Shown here: positions 1 through 6,744 of the stretch, piece after piece
Layout of the letters: the number at the start of each line of letters is the position of its first letter
Numbering within the stretch: the stretch's first letter is position 1
Source of the DNA: Sandaracinaceae bacterium
GTDB lineage: Bacteria > Myxococcota_A > Polyangia > Polyangiales > Sandaracinaceae
DNA: 14,724 nt
Reading direction: 5' to 3'
Assembly (NCBI GenBank): GCA_025056955.1
Contig: JANWYL010000049.1
Coordinates: 1-14,724 of the forward strand
Translations under genes and position numbers: made by a program
The notes under the pieces: model-generated
What the model was told of the DNA's origin: nothing
Databases searched by the model: none
What the model saw: the letters and a program-made list of their open reading frames with translations, nothing else

Positions 1-1032
1 CTTTTCTTCCTCTCTTTTTTCTCTGCTTTGTGTAATCGGTTGTTTCACAAGGACTCTCGAAAAGGTGCCAAGATCAATCCCTTGTGGCGATGGACCGAGA
101 AGCCGAGGACCATCGCTGTATGCACCCATTTCACCCATAAGATAGGTGCGATGTTCAACGTAGCCACCTTGGCGAGTGAGGGGTTGTGAAGCCACCACAA
201 AGGCCCGTGCCATGGCCTCGACAGATTGAAAGCGCTCCTCACGTTTTCTTGCCATCGCGCAAAGCACGACAGACTCGAGCTCCGGGGAGATATCAGGGCG
301 AAAAGTGCGCAATGGTGTGACTTTGCCATCAAGGATGGCCACGACGAGATCGATCAAGGTGTTTGCAGAGAAAGGAGGCCTTGCCGCAAGGGCTTCGTAG
401 AGAATCACCCCGAGCGCATAAACGTCAACCCTTGCATCGATAGGCTCTGCGTTGAGTTGCTCAGGTGCAATGTAGCGAGGTGTCCCAAGGATCTCTCCGG
501 TTTCTGTCAGGGTCTTTGCAGAAAGCACCTTGGAAATCCCAAAGTCGAGTATCTTGATGCGTGTGTGCTGAGTAGGGTGATCGGGAAGGAGAAAGATATT
601 TTCTGGCTTGAGGTCTCGGTGAATCACCCCATGCGAGTGAGCAAGGGAAAGGGCTGATGCTGCCTCTGTCACAATTGGCACGAGCTCATGCACCCCCATC
701 TGACCACGTTGCATCCTCTCTCTGAGGGTTCTGCCTCGAAGCAACTCCATGACAAGATAGATTCGGCCATCTTCTTCACCCACTGACTCCACGGCAACGA
801 GTGCTGGGTGACGCAGGGATCTCAATATTTCACCTTCTCGACGAAGCCTCGCAATTGCCTCATCCAAGCGAGCAAGATCTGCTCTCAAAATTTTGATTGC
901 AACAACTCGGTTCGAGAGGAGATCAGTGGCCCTATAGACTTGCGCGATTGCCCCTTCACCAATGAGCTCTTCGATGCGATAACGCTGCGAGAGCAATGTG
1001 CCGATGGAAAGTGAAAGATGGCTCGGGAACAT
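1..1032 (-). CDS. Hanks-type serine/threonine protein kinase, C-terminal part beyond window edge
   Basis: The reverse strand is open from an ATG at 1032 to the window edge, giving 344 codons with no stop, so the gene is 3'-partial. The kinase domain spans about residues 17-275. It has a glycine-rich loop GEGAIAQVY (25-33), the ATP-anchoring lysine in VAIK (K47), the catalytic loop HRDLKPEN (138-145, D140), the metal-binding DFG (163-165), and GTPRYIAPEQ in the activation/P+1 region. This is the layout of bacterial PknB-like kinases, which phosphorylate Ser/Thr on target proteins. The third glycine of the loop is Ala30. After the domain comes a linker that becomes very charged near the edge (EKREEEK). 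No transmembrane segment is visible in the part present. In this family a membrane anchor or sensor domain often follows, but that part is not seen. The gene lies 100 bp downstream of fni on the same strand, so co-transcription is possible. The substrate is unknown. Confidence 0.93.
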   Translation of the reverse strand, partial: MFPSHLSLSIGTLLSQRYRIEELIGEGAIAQVYRATDLLSNRVVAIKILRADLARLDEAIARLRREGEILRSLRHPALVAVESVGEEDGRIYLVMELLRGRTLRERMQRGQMGVHELVPIVTEAASALSLAHSHGVIHRDLKPENIFLLPDHPTQHTRIKILDFGISKVLSAKTLTETGEILGTPRYIAPEQLNAEPIDARVDVYALGVILYEALAARPPFSANTLIDLVVAILDGKVTPLRTFRPDISPELESVVLCAMARKREERFQSVEAMARAFVVASQPLTRQGGYVEHRTYLMGEMGAYSDGPRLLGPSPQGIDLGTFSRVLVKQPITQSREKREEEK

Positions 1033-1132
1033 TCGGAATATTATCTTCAAATGAAAGTACCCTTACGTCAACCATCTAACCCATCCCAATCGGCCGTTGC
1101 AAACACTAATCTGCTGATCTGCGCTCAACATC

Positions 1133-2251
1133 TCACCATCCTCTCCTGAGCCTTCCACCGAGGTGAGGGGCGTGAAGAGCAAGGATGGGGTCATCGTTGA
1201 TGGCAATCACCACGGCGTTTTTGAGCTCATCGATGCTCCGAATCCCGGATGCAAACATGAGAATGCGCATCTCTTCGATCAAGGCTTCTAAAAAGTGCAC
1301 TGCTGCCTCTTCGCTTTCAACAACCCTTTCAAGCACAGGGGCAGCGAGGGCCACTGCATCGGCTCCTAGGGCAATTGCAATCGCCGCATCGATGCCATTC
1401 CGAATTCCACCCGAGGCGATCACCAAACGATCCTTGAAAAAGGTGCGTGCGATCACCGTTGAGTCTGGTGTCGGTACACCATAACCAGAAAGACGCTCTC
1501 CAACTTCACGACGGGTGCTTCCTTCTGGGCATCTTTTGCTTTCGACACGGGCCCAAGAAGTTCCACCAACCCCAGCCACCTCAACTCCGGCAATCGGAAG
1601 AGCAACCAACTTAGAAAGCGTTCTTCTCGATAACCCTGCACCGCACTCCTTGATGATGACTGGGACTGGAGAGGCATTCACCAACTCTTTGAGTTTTGGA
1701 AGAAGATTTGCAAAGCAGGTGTCACCCTCTGGTTGGATCGCTTCCTGAAGTGGGTTAAGATGAACGTTGAGCGCATCGATATGCAAATGCTCCAATGCCT
1801 CAAACACCCGATCAATGCTGATGCCCCGGTTGAGCTGAACAGCACCGATGTTTCCAAAAAGCAGGGGAAGCTCTGGGTGTTCCCCTCTCACATCGTAGGT
1901 CCATGTCAGGGATGGATCCTCGACCATTACCCGTTGGCTGCCTAGGGCAAGGCCAAGCCCCAACCTTGATGCAACCCTTGCGAGGGTTTGGTTGATGCGT
2001 CCTGCAAAAGGTGTCCCTCCAGTCATTGCACCGATCAGGATGGGTGCACGCAACCTTTTGCCGAAAAGCTGAATTGAAGGGTCGACCTCATCGAGGTTGA
2101 TCTCCGGCAATGCATCGTACTCAAGAGCAAAGCGGCCAAAGCCCAAAGAGAGCCCAGAAAAAGCCACGTTTTCTCGGAGAACAAGAGCGAGGTGCTCGTC
2201 CTTTCGAGAGGCAGTCGGGAGGGGGGAGGGGTTTTGGAGTGTGTCAGACAT
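1133..2251 (-). CDS. fni: Type 2 isopentenyl-diphosphate delta-isomerase (FMN-dependent)
   Basis: This cytosolic flavoenzyme interconverts isopentenyl diphosphate and dimethylallyl diphosphate in isoprenoid synthesis, using reduced FMN and Mg. The 372-residue protein shows the family landmarks in order: RKDEH (16-20), GAMTGGT (74-80), GSQR (104-107), HLNPLQ (164-169) with QPEGD (173-177), KECG (201-204), GVGGTS (227-232), SGGIRNG (280-286) and GADAVALAAP (296-305). These are the FMN and diphosphate loops of the TIM barrel. I chose ATG 2251 because AAGG lies five bases upstream. A GTG two codons earlier (2257) overlaps that AAGG and is less likely. Length is slightly above the usual 340-360 residues because of a short N-terminal extension. 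The type 2 enzyme is usual where isoprenoids come from the mevalonate pathway, but no mevalonate genes are in the window. It starts 35 bp from the divergent P5C dehydrogenase. Confidence 0.95.
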   Translation of the reverse strand: MSDTLQNPSPLPTASRKDEHLALVLRENVAFSGLSLGFGRFALEYDALPEINLDEVDPSIQLFGKRLRAPILIGAMTGGTPFAGRINQTLARVASRLGLGLALGSQRVMVEDPSLTWTYDVRGEHPELPLLFGNIGAVQLNRGISIDRVFEALEHLHIDALNVHLNPLQEAIQPEGDTCFANLLPKLKELVNASPVPVIIKECGAGLSRRTLSKLVALPIAGVEVAGVGGTSWARVESKRCPEGSTRREVGERLSGYGVPTPDSTVIARTFFKDRLVIASGGIRNGIDAAIAIALGADAVALAAPVLERVVESEEAAVHFLEALIEEMRILMFASGIRSIDELKNAVVIAINDDPILALHAPHLGGRLRRGW

Positions 2252-2260
2252 AGGCACCTT
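2252..2260 (-). promoter_or_regulatory. Ribosome binding site that decides the fni start
   Basis: On the reverse strand AAGG (2260-2257) is followed by five bases and then ATG at 2251. The match favours ATG 2251 over the in-frame GTG at 2257, which the AAGG overlaps. Confidence 0.5.
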
Positions 2261-2286
2261 GTCGGATCTCGGCTATTGTTTTGCTC

Positions 2287-3903
2287 ATGATTCCTGTCCC
2301 TCCTCCACGCAATGAAGTTGTCCTCAACTACGGACCAGGCAGTCCAGAGCGCAAACAGTTGCAGGAAGCCTTGCGGACGATGGCCTCTGAGAAGATCGAA
2401 ATTCCCGCATGGATTGACGGCCACATGGTCCGGACTGGCCGCATCATGCGTGTTGTCATGCCTCACAGGCACCGGCATGTGCTCGCAGAGGCCCATGAAG
2501 CTGGAAGCCAGGAAGTTACAGCTGCAATCGAAGGTGCTTTGCGTGTCGCCAAAGAGTGGGCCCAAACTCCTTTCGAGAGTCGCGCTGCCATCTTTCTCCG
2601 CGCTGCTGAGCTTTTGACTGGCCCGTATCGCGCCCGCATCGCTGCTGCTTGCATGCTTGGGCAGAGCAAAACGCCTCATCAGGCCGAAATCGATGCGATT
2701 TGCGAGCTGGCCGATTTTTTCCGGTTTAATGTCTATTTTCTCAGGCGCCTCTACGACGAGCAGCCCATCTCGCCAGCAGGGCAGTGGAATCGCCTGGATC
2801 TGCGCCCCCTTGAAGGTTTTGTCTTCGCCGTAACCCCCTTCAATTTTCTGTCGATTGCCTTGAACCTTCCCACCGCTCCCTTGCTGTGTGGCAATGTGGT
2901 GCTTTGGAAGCCAGCGACTGCAAGTTTGCTTGGTTGCTGGCATGTTCTATCGATTTTGCGCGAAGCGGGGCTTCCTGAGGGCGTGCTCCAAATGCTCCCT
3001 GGCCATGGCCCAGAACAAGCTCAGGTTGCCCTTGCAAGCCCACACCTTGCGGGGATTCACTTTACCGGCTCCACCGCCACCTTCCGAACCCTGTGGAAGG
3101 GGGTGGCTGAGCACATCGAGCGCTATCGCACTTTCCCGCGTCTTGTTGGAGAGACAGGCGGAAAAGATTTCATCGTGGTTCATCCAAGCGCTCAACCCGA
3201 TGCCGTTGCCACGGCGATCATCCGGGGCGCCTTTGAATACCAAGGCCAAAAGTGCTCCGCTGCGTCGAGAATTTACGTTCCTCGATCCCTATGGAGCGCG
3301 ATCAGGGATCGGACGATTGCCGATATGCGAAGCCTCAAGATGGGCGACGTCGCAGACTGGGAAACTTTCATTGGCGCAGTGATTGACGCTCGGGCCTTTG
3401 CAAAGATCAAGGGCTATATCGATCTTGCCCGCGCAAGCGCTCGAATCCTACAAGGCGGCCATGCCGATGATTCAGAAGGCTACTTCATCGAACCCACTCT
3501 CGTTGAAGTCGAAGATCCCTTCCATCCTCTGATGCAGGAAGAGATCTTTGGTCCAATCGCTTCTGTTTTTGTCTACGAGGATGAAAAATGGGCAGAGATC
3601 CTCGAGATTGCTGATCGCACATCGCCATATGGGCTTACTGGATCGATTTTCGCCAATGATCGCAAAGCCATCAGCCAAGCACTGGAGGTGCTTCGACAAG
3701 CCGCAGGAAATATTTACATCAACGACAAGCCCACTGGGGCAGTGGTCGGGCAACAGCCCTTTGGAGGTGGTCGGGCAAGCGGCACCAATGACAAAGCTGG
3801 CTCGCTTTATCACCTCATCCGCTGGCTTAGCCCTCGGGCCATCAAAGAAACCTTCGTTCCGCCAACCGACTACCGCTATCCCTACATGGCCAGAGATGAG
3901 TGA
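2287..3903 (+). CDS. pruA: L-glutamate gamma-semialdehyde (1-pyrroline-5-carboxylate) dehydrogenase, ALDH4A1-like
   Basis: An aldehyde dehydrogenase that oxidises glutamate gamma-semialdehyde (the open form of P5C) to glutamate with NAD+, the last step of proline and arginine breakdown. The 538-residue protein follows mitochondrial ALDH4A1 almost end to end, including GSPER near the N-terminus, QAEIDA, DFFRFN, GNVVLWKP, HFTGS, FEYQGQKCSA, KEEIFGP-like EEIFGPIAS, INDKPTGAVVGQQPFGG and the C-terminal region. Catalytic residues are N186 (in TPFNF), general base E289 (in GETGGK) and nucleophile C323 (in GQKCSA). The 34-residue Glu-Cys spacing is normal for the superfamily. It is a stand-alone enzyme rather than a PutA fusion, and no proline dehydrogenase lies in the window. 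The start is ATG 2287; TTG 2281 is an in-frame alternative. Neither has a clear Shine-Dalgarno. The phosphofructokinase gene follows on the same strand. Confidence 0.95.
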   Translation: MIPVPPPRNEVVLNYGPGSPERKQLQEALRTMASEKIEIPAWIDGHMVRTGRIMRVVMPHRHRHVLAEAHEAGSQEVTAAIEGALRVAKEWAQTPFESRAAIFLRAAELLTGPYRARIAAACMLGQSKTPHQAEIDAICELADFFRFNVYFLRRLYDEQPISPAGQWNRLDLRPLEGFVFAVTPFNFLSIALNLPTAPLLCGNVVLWKPATASLLGCWHVLSILREAGLPEGVLQMLPGHGPEQAQVALASPHLAGIHFTGSTATFRTLWKGVAEHIERYRTFPRLVGETGGKDFIVVHPSAQPDAVATAIIRGAFEYQGQKCSAASRIYVPRSLWSAIRDRTIADMRSLKMGDVADWETFIGAVIDARAFAKIKGYIDLARASARILQGGHADDSEGYFIEPTLVEVEDPFHPLMQEEIFGPIASVFVYEDEKWAEILEIADRTSPYGLTGSIFANDRKAISQALEVLRQAAGNIYINDKPTGAVVGQQPFGGGRASGTNDKAGSLYHLIRWLSPRAIKETFVPPTDYRYPYMARDE

Positions 3904-3962
3904 TGGCCAGAGGCGAATGACTGTTGCCCCAAGTGGAGAAGCTTTTGCGCTATGCTCAGCCG

Positions 3963-5081
3963 ATGAAAGCAAAACGAGTCGGGATCCTCACCGGAGGTGG
4001 TGACTGCCCTGGGTTGAACGCAGTGATTCGGGCAGCGGTGATTGTCGGGATTGAAAAACACGGAATGGAGTTTTTGGGAATCGAAGATGCGATGAATGGC
4101 CTTTTGGACCTGAACTACAGGAGGCCTCGCGGCAACCGCTGGCTCAGCGTCGAAGAAGTCAAGCCGATCATCTCCAAAGGTGGCACAATCCTTGGCACAT
4201 CCAACCGAAACGACCCCTTTCGATATGTTGTGCGAAACGAAGAGGGGAAAGCCGTAGAAATCGATGTTTCGGACCGTGTTCTTGAGAACCTTCGCCAGCT
4301 TGGGCTTGAGGGGCTCATCTCAATTGGAGGAGATGGTTCAATGCGAATCGCCGCGCGTTTCATGCGCAAGGGCTTGCAGATCGTGGGTGTCCCCAAAACG
4401 ATCGATAACGATATCGGCGGGACCGATCAGAGTTTCGGATTTGATACTGCTGTGAACATTGCCGTTTCTGCAATCGATCGCTTGAGGGACACTGCAGAAA
4501 GCCACGATCGGGTGATGCTGGTCGAAGTGATGGGAAGGGATACAGGATGGATTGCTCTCCATGCGGGTCTTGCAGGAGGAGCTGATGCCATCGTCATCCC
4601 CGAGATCCCCTACCACATCGAAAGCCTTGCCCAATCGATTCGCGAGCTCTACAAAAAAGGCCAATCGCACGCCATCGTTGTGGTTAGCGAAGGGGCCAAA
4701 GAACGGGGAGGCGAGGCCAGCGTGATCGAGGAAGTGCCAGGGGGCATGTTGAGGCTGGGTGGAGCGGCGGAACGCATGGCCCAAAAGCTGCGTCAACTGC
4801 TTGACGCCGATGTGCGGGTTGCTGTGCTTGGCCACATCCAGAGAGGGGGAAGCCCTTCGGCCTTCGATCGCGTGCTTGCCACCCGCTTTGGCCATGCAGC
4901 AGCAGAACTCGTTGCCCGCGGGCAGTGGGGGCGGATGGTGGCCCTAAGAAATGGAAGCATTGTTGATATTCCCCTCGAAGAGGCCGCTCAGTCGCGCAAA
5001 CGACTTGATCCGATGCACCCACTGATTCTCACCGCTCGCGCTTTGGGGATTGCATTTGGCGATGAGTCCATTCGTGGTTGA
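3963..5081 (+). CDS. pfkA: 6-phosphofructokinase (PfkA family, G104/K124-type)
   Basis: Phosphorylates fructose 6-phosphate at C1, the committing step of glycolysis, in the cytosol. The 372-residue protein begins with the typical RVGILTGGGDCPGLNAV. It carries GGDGS (122-126), PKTIDND (144-150, catalytic D148), MGRDTGW (190-196) and the PFK signature LGHIQRGGSPSAFDR (289-303). In E. coli numbering the two donor-discriminating sites are glycine (104) and lysine (124). Known PPi-dependent enzymes have Asp at 104, and E. coli ATP-PFK has Gly at both. The Gly/Lys pair is found in the mixed-substrate group, where ATP use is the usual reading, so ATP dependence is inferred. ATG 3963 fits the family N-terminus but has no Shine-Dalgarno. 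An in-frame TTG at 3945 has GGAG six bases upstream and would add six residues; TTG 3924 is a longer option. It lies 59 bp after pruA, probably in the same transcript. Confidence 0.94.
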   Translation: MKAKRVGILTGGGDCPGLNAVIRAAVIVGIEKHGMEFLGIEDAMNGLLDLNYRRPRGNRWLSVEEVKPIISKGGTILGTSNRNDPFRYVVRNEEGKAVEIDVSDRVLENLRQLGLEGLISIGGDGSMRIAARFMRKGLQIVGVPKTIDNDIGGTDQSFGFDTAVNIAVSAIDRLRDTAESHDRVMLVEVMGRDTGWIALHAGLAGGADAIVIPEIPYHIESLAQSIRELYKKGQSHAIVVVSEGAKERGGEASVIEEVPGGMLRLGGAAERMAQKLRQLLDADVRVAVLGHIQRGGSPSAFDRVLATRFGHAAAELVARGQWGRMVALRNGSIVDIPLEEAAQSRKRLDPMHPLILTARALGIAFGDESIRG

Positions 5082-5121
5082 AAATTGGCATTCTTTCGAT
5101 TTCAAGTGGGCTTTTCTTCGT

Positions 5122-5150
5122 TTGAAATGCAGTTGTTTCGAAGATATCAA
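5122..5150 (+). promoter_or_regulatory. Possible sigma70-type promoter in the kamA leader
   Basis: TTGAAA (5122-5127) is separated by 17 bases from TATCAA (5145-5150). The -35 hexamer has one mismatch to TTGACA and the -10 two mismatches to TATAAT. If used, it would give kamA a leader of about 190 bases. The -35 also forms the right arm of a 7-bp inverted repeat (ATTTCAA 5099-5105, TTGAAAT 5122-5128). Chance occurrence is possible. Confidence 0.3.
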
Positions 5151-5165
5151 AAGCCAAGGAGCGAT

Positions 5166-5234
5166 GTGATCCAATTGCCAACATTTTTGGCTGAGAACTT
5201 CGAAATGGTGGAAAAGGTGGCTTTCTCCGCTTAA
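5166..5234 (+). CDS. Candidate 22-residue small ORF in the kamA leader
   Basis: AAGGAG (5156-5161) sits four bases before a GTG that opens a 22-codon frame ending in TAA at 5232-5234. The peptide would begin MIQLPTF and end KVAFSA. It has one lysine only, so it does not look like a lysine attenuation peptide, and no family is recognised. It lies between the end of pfkA and the ribosome binding site of kamA, in the only gap of more than 200 bp in the window. Support is limited to the ribosome binding site, the position and the open frame, so it may be fortuitous. A 7-bp inverted repeat (TCCGCTT 5226-5232, AAGCGGA 5247-5253) overlaps its stop codon. Confidence 0.15.
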   Translation: MIQLPTFLAENFEMVEKVAFSA

Positions 5235-5339
5235 GAATTGCGCGGAAAGCGGATGGCAGGGCGAGCGGTGAATGTTATTGCTTGAAGAATTCTCAAAGAG
5301 AGGTCAAAACGATACCGCAGTTGGTTTACACTTTTGTGT

Positions 5340-5352
5340 GGAGGGAAAGATG
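5340..5352 (+). promoter_or_regulatory. Strong ribosome binding site that sets the kamA start
   Basis: GGAGGG at 5340-5345 is followed by AAAG and ATG at 5350. The longer in-frame ATG at 5272 has no comparable site, so 5350 is preferred. Confidence 0.75.
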
Positions 5353-6732
5353 GAGCCTTTACCGATTGCGCAAGAGGTGCGGCACCTTCGGCCGCCTGTT
5401 GATTCTTCAGCATTGATGCACCGTCAGCTTCTCGAGGGGGATTTTTGGCGCCGGATCCCAGCCTATGCGAATGTGTCGGAGGAGGAGTTTCTCGATCATC
5501 GTTGGCAAATGAAGAACACGATTACAAAAATCGAAAAGCTTCTTCATGCCCTCGAGGGCTTGGTTTCGCCCGCCTTCATCGCCGATGCGCAAGCGGGGTT
5601 TAAGAGGGCGCCAATGGCAGTCCGCGTGTCTCCCTACTTGCTTGCACTGATCGATTGGAAGAACCCCTACGAAGATCCCCTGCGGCGCCAATTCATTCCT
5701 CTTGCAAGCACCGCTTTGCCTGATCACCCAAAGCTTCGCTACGACTCCCTTAACGAACAAGCTGATGCTCCTGTTCCTGGCTTGACCCACCGGTATCCAG
5801 ACAAGGCCCTCTTTCTCGCCCTTGATACATGTCCTGTCTACTGCCGCTTCTGCACAAGAAGCTATGCCGTGGGCCCAGACACTGATCAGGCCGAGCTCGA
5901 GAAATTAAGCCTCAAGGCCAACAAAGAACGTTGGGAACTGATTTTCCGCTACATTGCATCCCGCCCAGAGCTTGAGGACATTGTCATCTCTGGGGGAGAC
6001 GTTTACAACCTGAGGGCTGACCAGATCAGCGAGATCGGTAACCGATTGCTCGATATCCCACACGTGCGCCGCATGCGCTTTGCCACAAAAGGGCTTGCGG
6101 TGATGCCTCAGCGCATTCTCACTGACGATGAGTGGTTTCAGGCCTTGATTCAGGTGGTGCAGCGTGGGCGCAAGATGTCGAAAGATGTGGTGGTGCACAC
6201 CCATTTCAATCACCCAAACGAGATCACCATGCTCACCAAGCGAGCGCTCGATCGCCTGCACGGTGAGGGGGTTGTGGTGCGCAACCAAACTGTGCTCCAG
6301 CGTGGGGTGAATGACAGCTTTGAGGTGATGCACCTTTTGATCAAGCGCTTGGGTTATGTGAATGTTCAGCCCTACTATGTGTATGTTCATGACATGGTGA
6401 AGGGGGTGGAGGACCTGCGCACGACGGTTGATACCGCAATTGTTCTTGAGAAAGCGATTCGGGGCACAACTGCGGGTTTCAATACCCCTGCTTTTGTGGT
6501 GGATGCTCCAGGAGGCGGAGGGAAACGCATTGTGCATAGCTACGAGCACTATGACCGGACGACAGGAATTAGCGTCTACACCTCACCCAGCGTCAAGCCA
6601 GGGCAGTACTTTCTCTACTTTGACCCGATTCACCTACTGCCTGAGGCGGGGCAAAGGCGATGGGCGGATCCTGCAGAGCACGGGAAGATGATCCAGGAAG
6701 CCCTCGATCGCGCGCAAGCCAATCGTCGTTGA
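5350..6732 (+). CDS. kamA: Lysine 2,3-aminomutase family radical SAM/PLP enzyme
   Basis: A radical SAM and PLP enzyme expected to move the alpha-amino group of L-lysine to C3, giving beta-lysine. The 460-residue protein has the cluster motif CPVYCRFC (C161, C165, C168) in the CxxxCxxC form, with R170 at the place of the carboxylate-binding Arg134 of the Clostridium subterminale enzyme. The PLP lysine is in PGGGGK (K392). D348 and D385 align with Asp293 and Asp330, which hold the epsilon-amino group of lysine, and the D-D and D-K spacings (37 and 7) are the same. EpmB lacks the second Asp, so a lysine mutase acting on free lysine is more likely than EF-P modification. GGAGGG before ATG 5350 sets the start; an in-frame ATG at 5272 would add 26 residues. 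No beta-lysine acetyltransferase (AblB) or other beta-lysine gene is nearby, so the product's use is unknown. It ends 12 bp from the convergent abcF. Confidence 0.88.
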   Translation: MEPLPIAQEVRHLRPPVDSSALMHRQLLEGDFWRRIPAYANVSEEEFLDHRWQMKNTITKIEKLLHALEGLVSPAFIADAQAGFKRAPMAVRVSPYLLALIDWKNPYEDPLRRQFIPLASTALPDHPKLRYDSLNEQADAPVPGLTHRYPDKALFLALDTCPVYCRFCTRSYAVGPDTDQAELEKLSLKANKERWELIFRYIASRPELEDIVISGGDVYNLRADQISEIGNRLLDIPHVRRMRFATKGLAVMPQRILTDDEWFQALIQVVQRGRKMSKDVVVHTHFNHPNEITMLTKRALDRLHGEGVVVRNQTVLQRGVNDSFEVMHLLIKRLGYVNVQPYYVYVHDMVKGVEDLRTTVDTAIVLEKAIRGTTAGFNTPAFVVDAPGGGGKRIVHSYEHYDRTTGISVYTSPSVKPGQYFLYFDPIHLLPEAGQRRWADPAEHGKMIQEALDRAQANRR

Positions 6733-6744
6733 GTTTGTGTTGTT

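Noticed and set aside
41..54. TGTTTCAC near the left edge, as a second parS
   Set aside because: Only the left half-site matches; the right half (AAGGAC) destroys the palindrome, and it lies within the kinase coding frame.
226..657. 143-codon open frame on the plus strand
   Set aside because: It is antisense to the kinase catalytic domain, whose motifs are unmistakable on the other strand; the plus-strand translation has no recognisable domain.
1033..1132. Promoter TTGACG for the kinase gene on the minus strand
   Set aside because: The -35-like hexamer is good, but at 17 bases the -10 would be GAAGAT, and the better GATAAT is 20 bases away.
5905..6549. 214-codon open frame on the minus strand, rich in histidine
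   Set aside because: It is antisense to kamA, and the histidines arise from the complementary codons of valine and methionine-rich stretches; no domain is seen.
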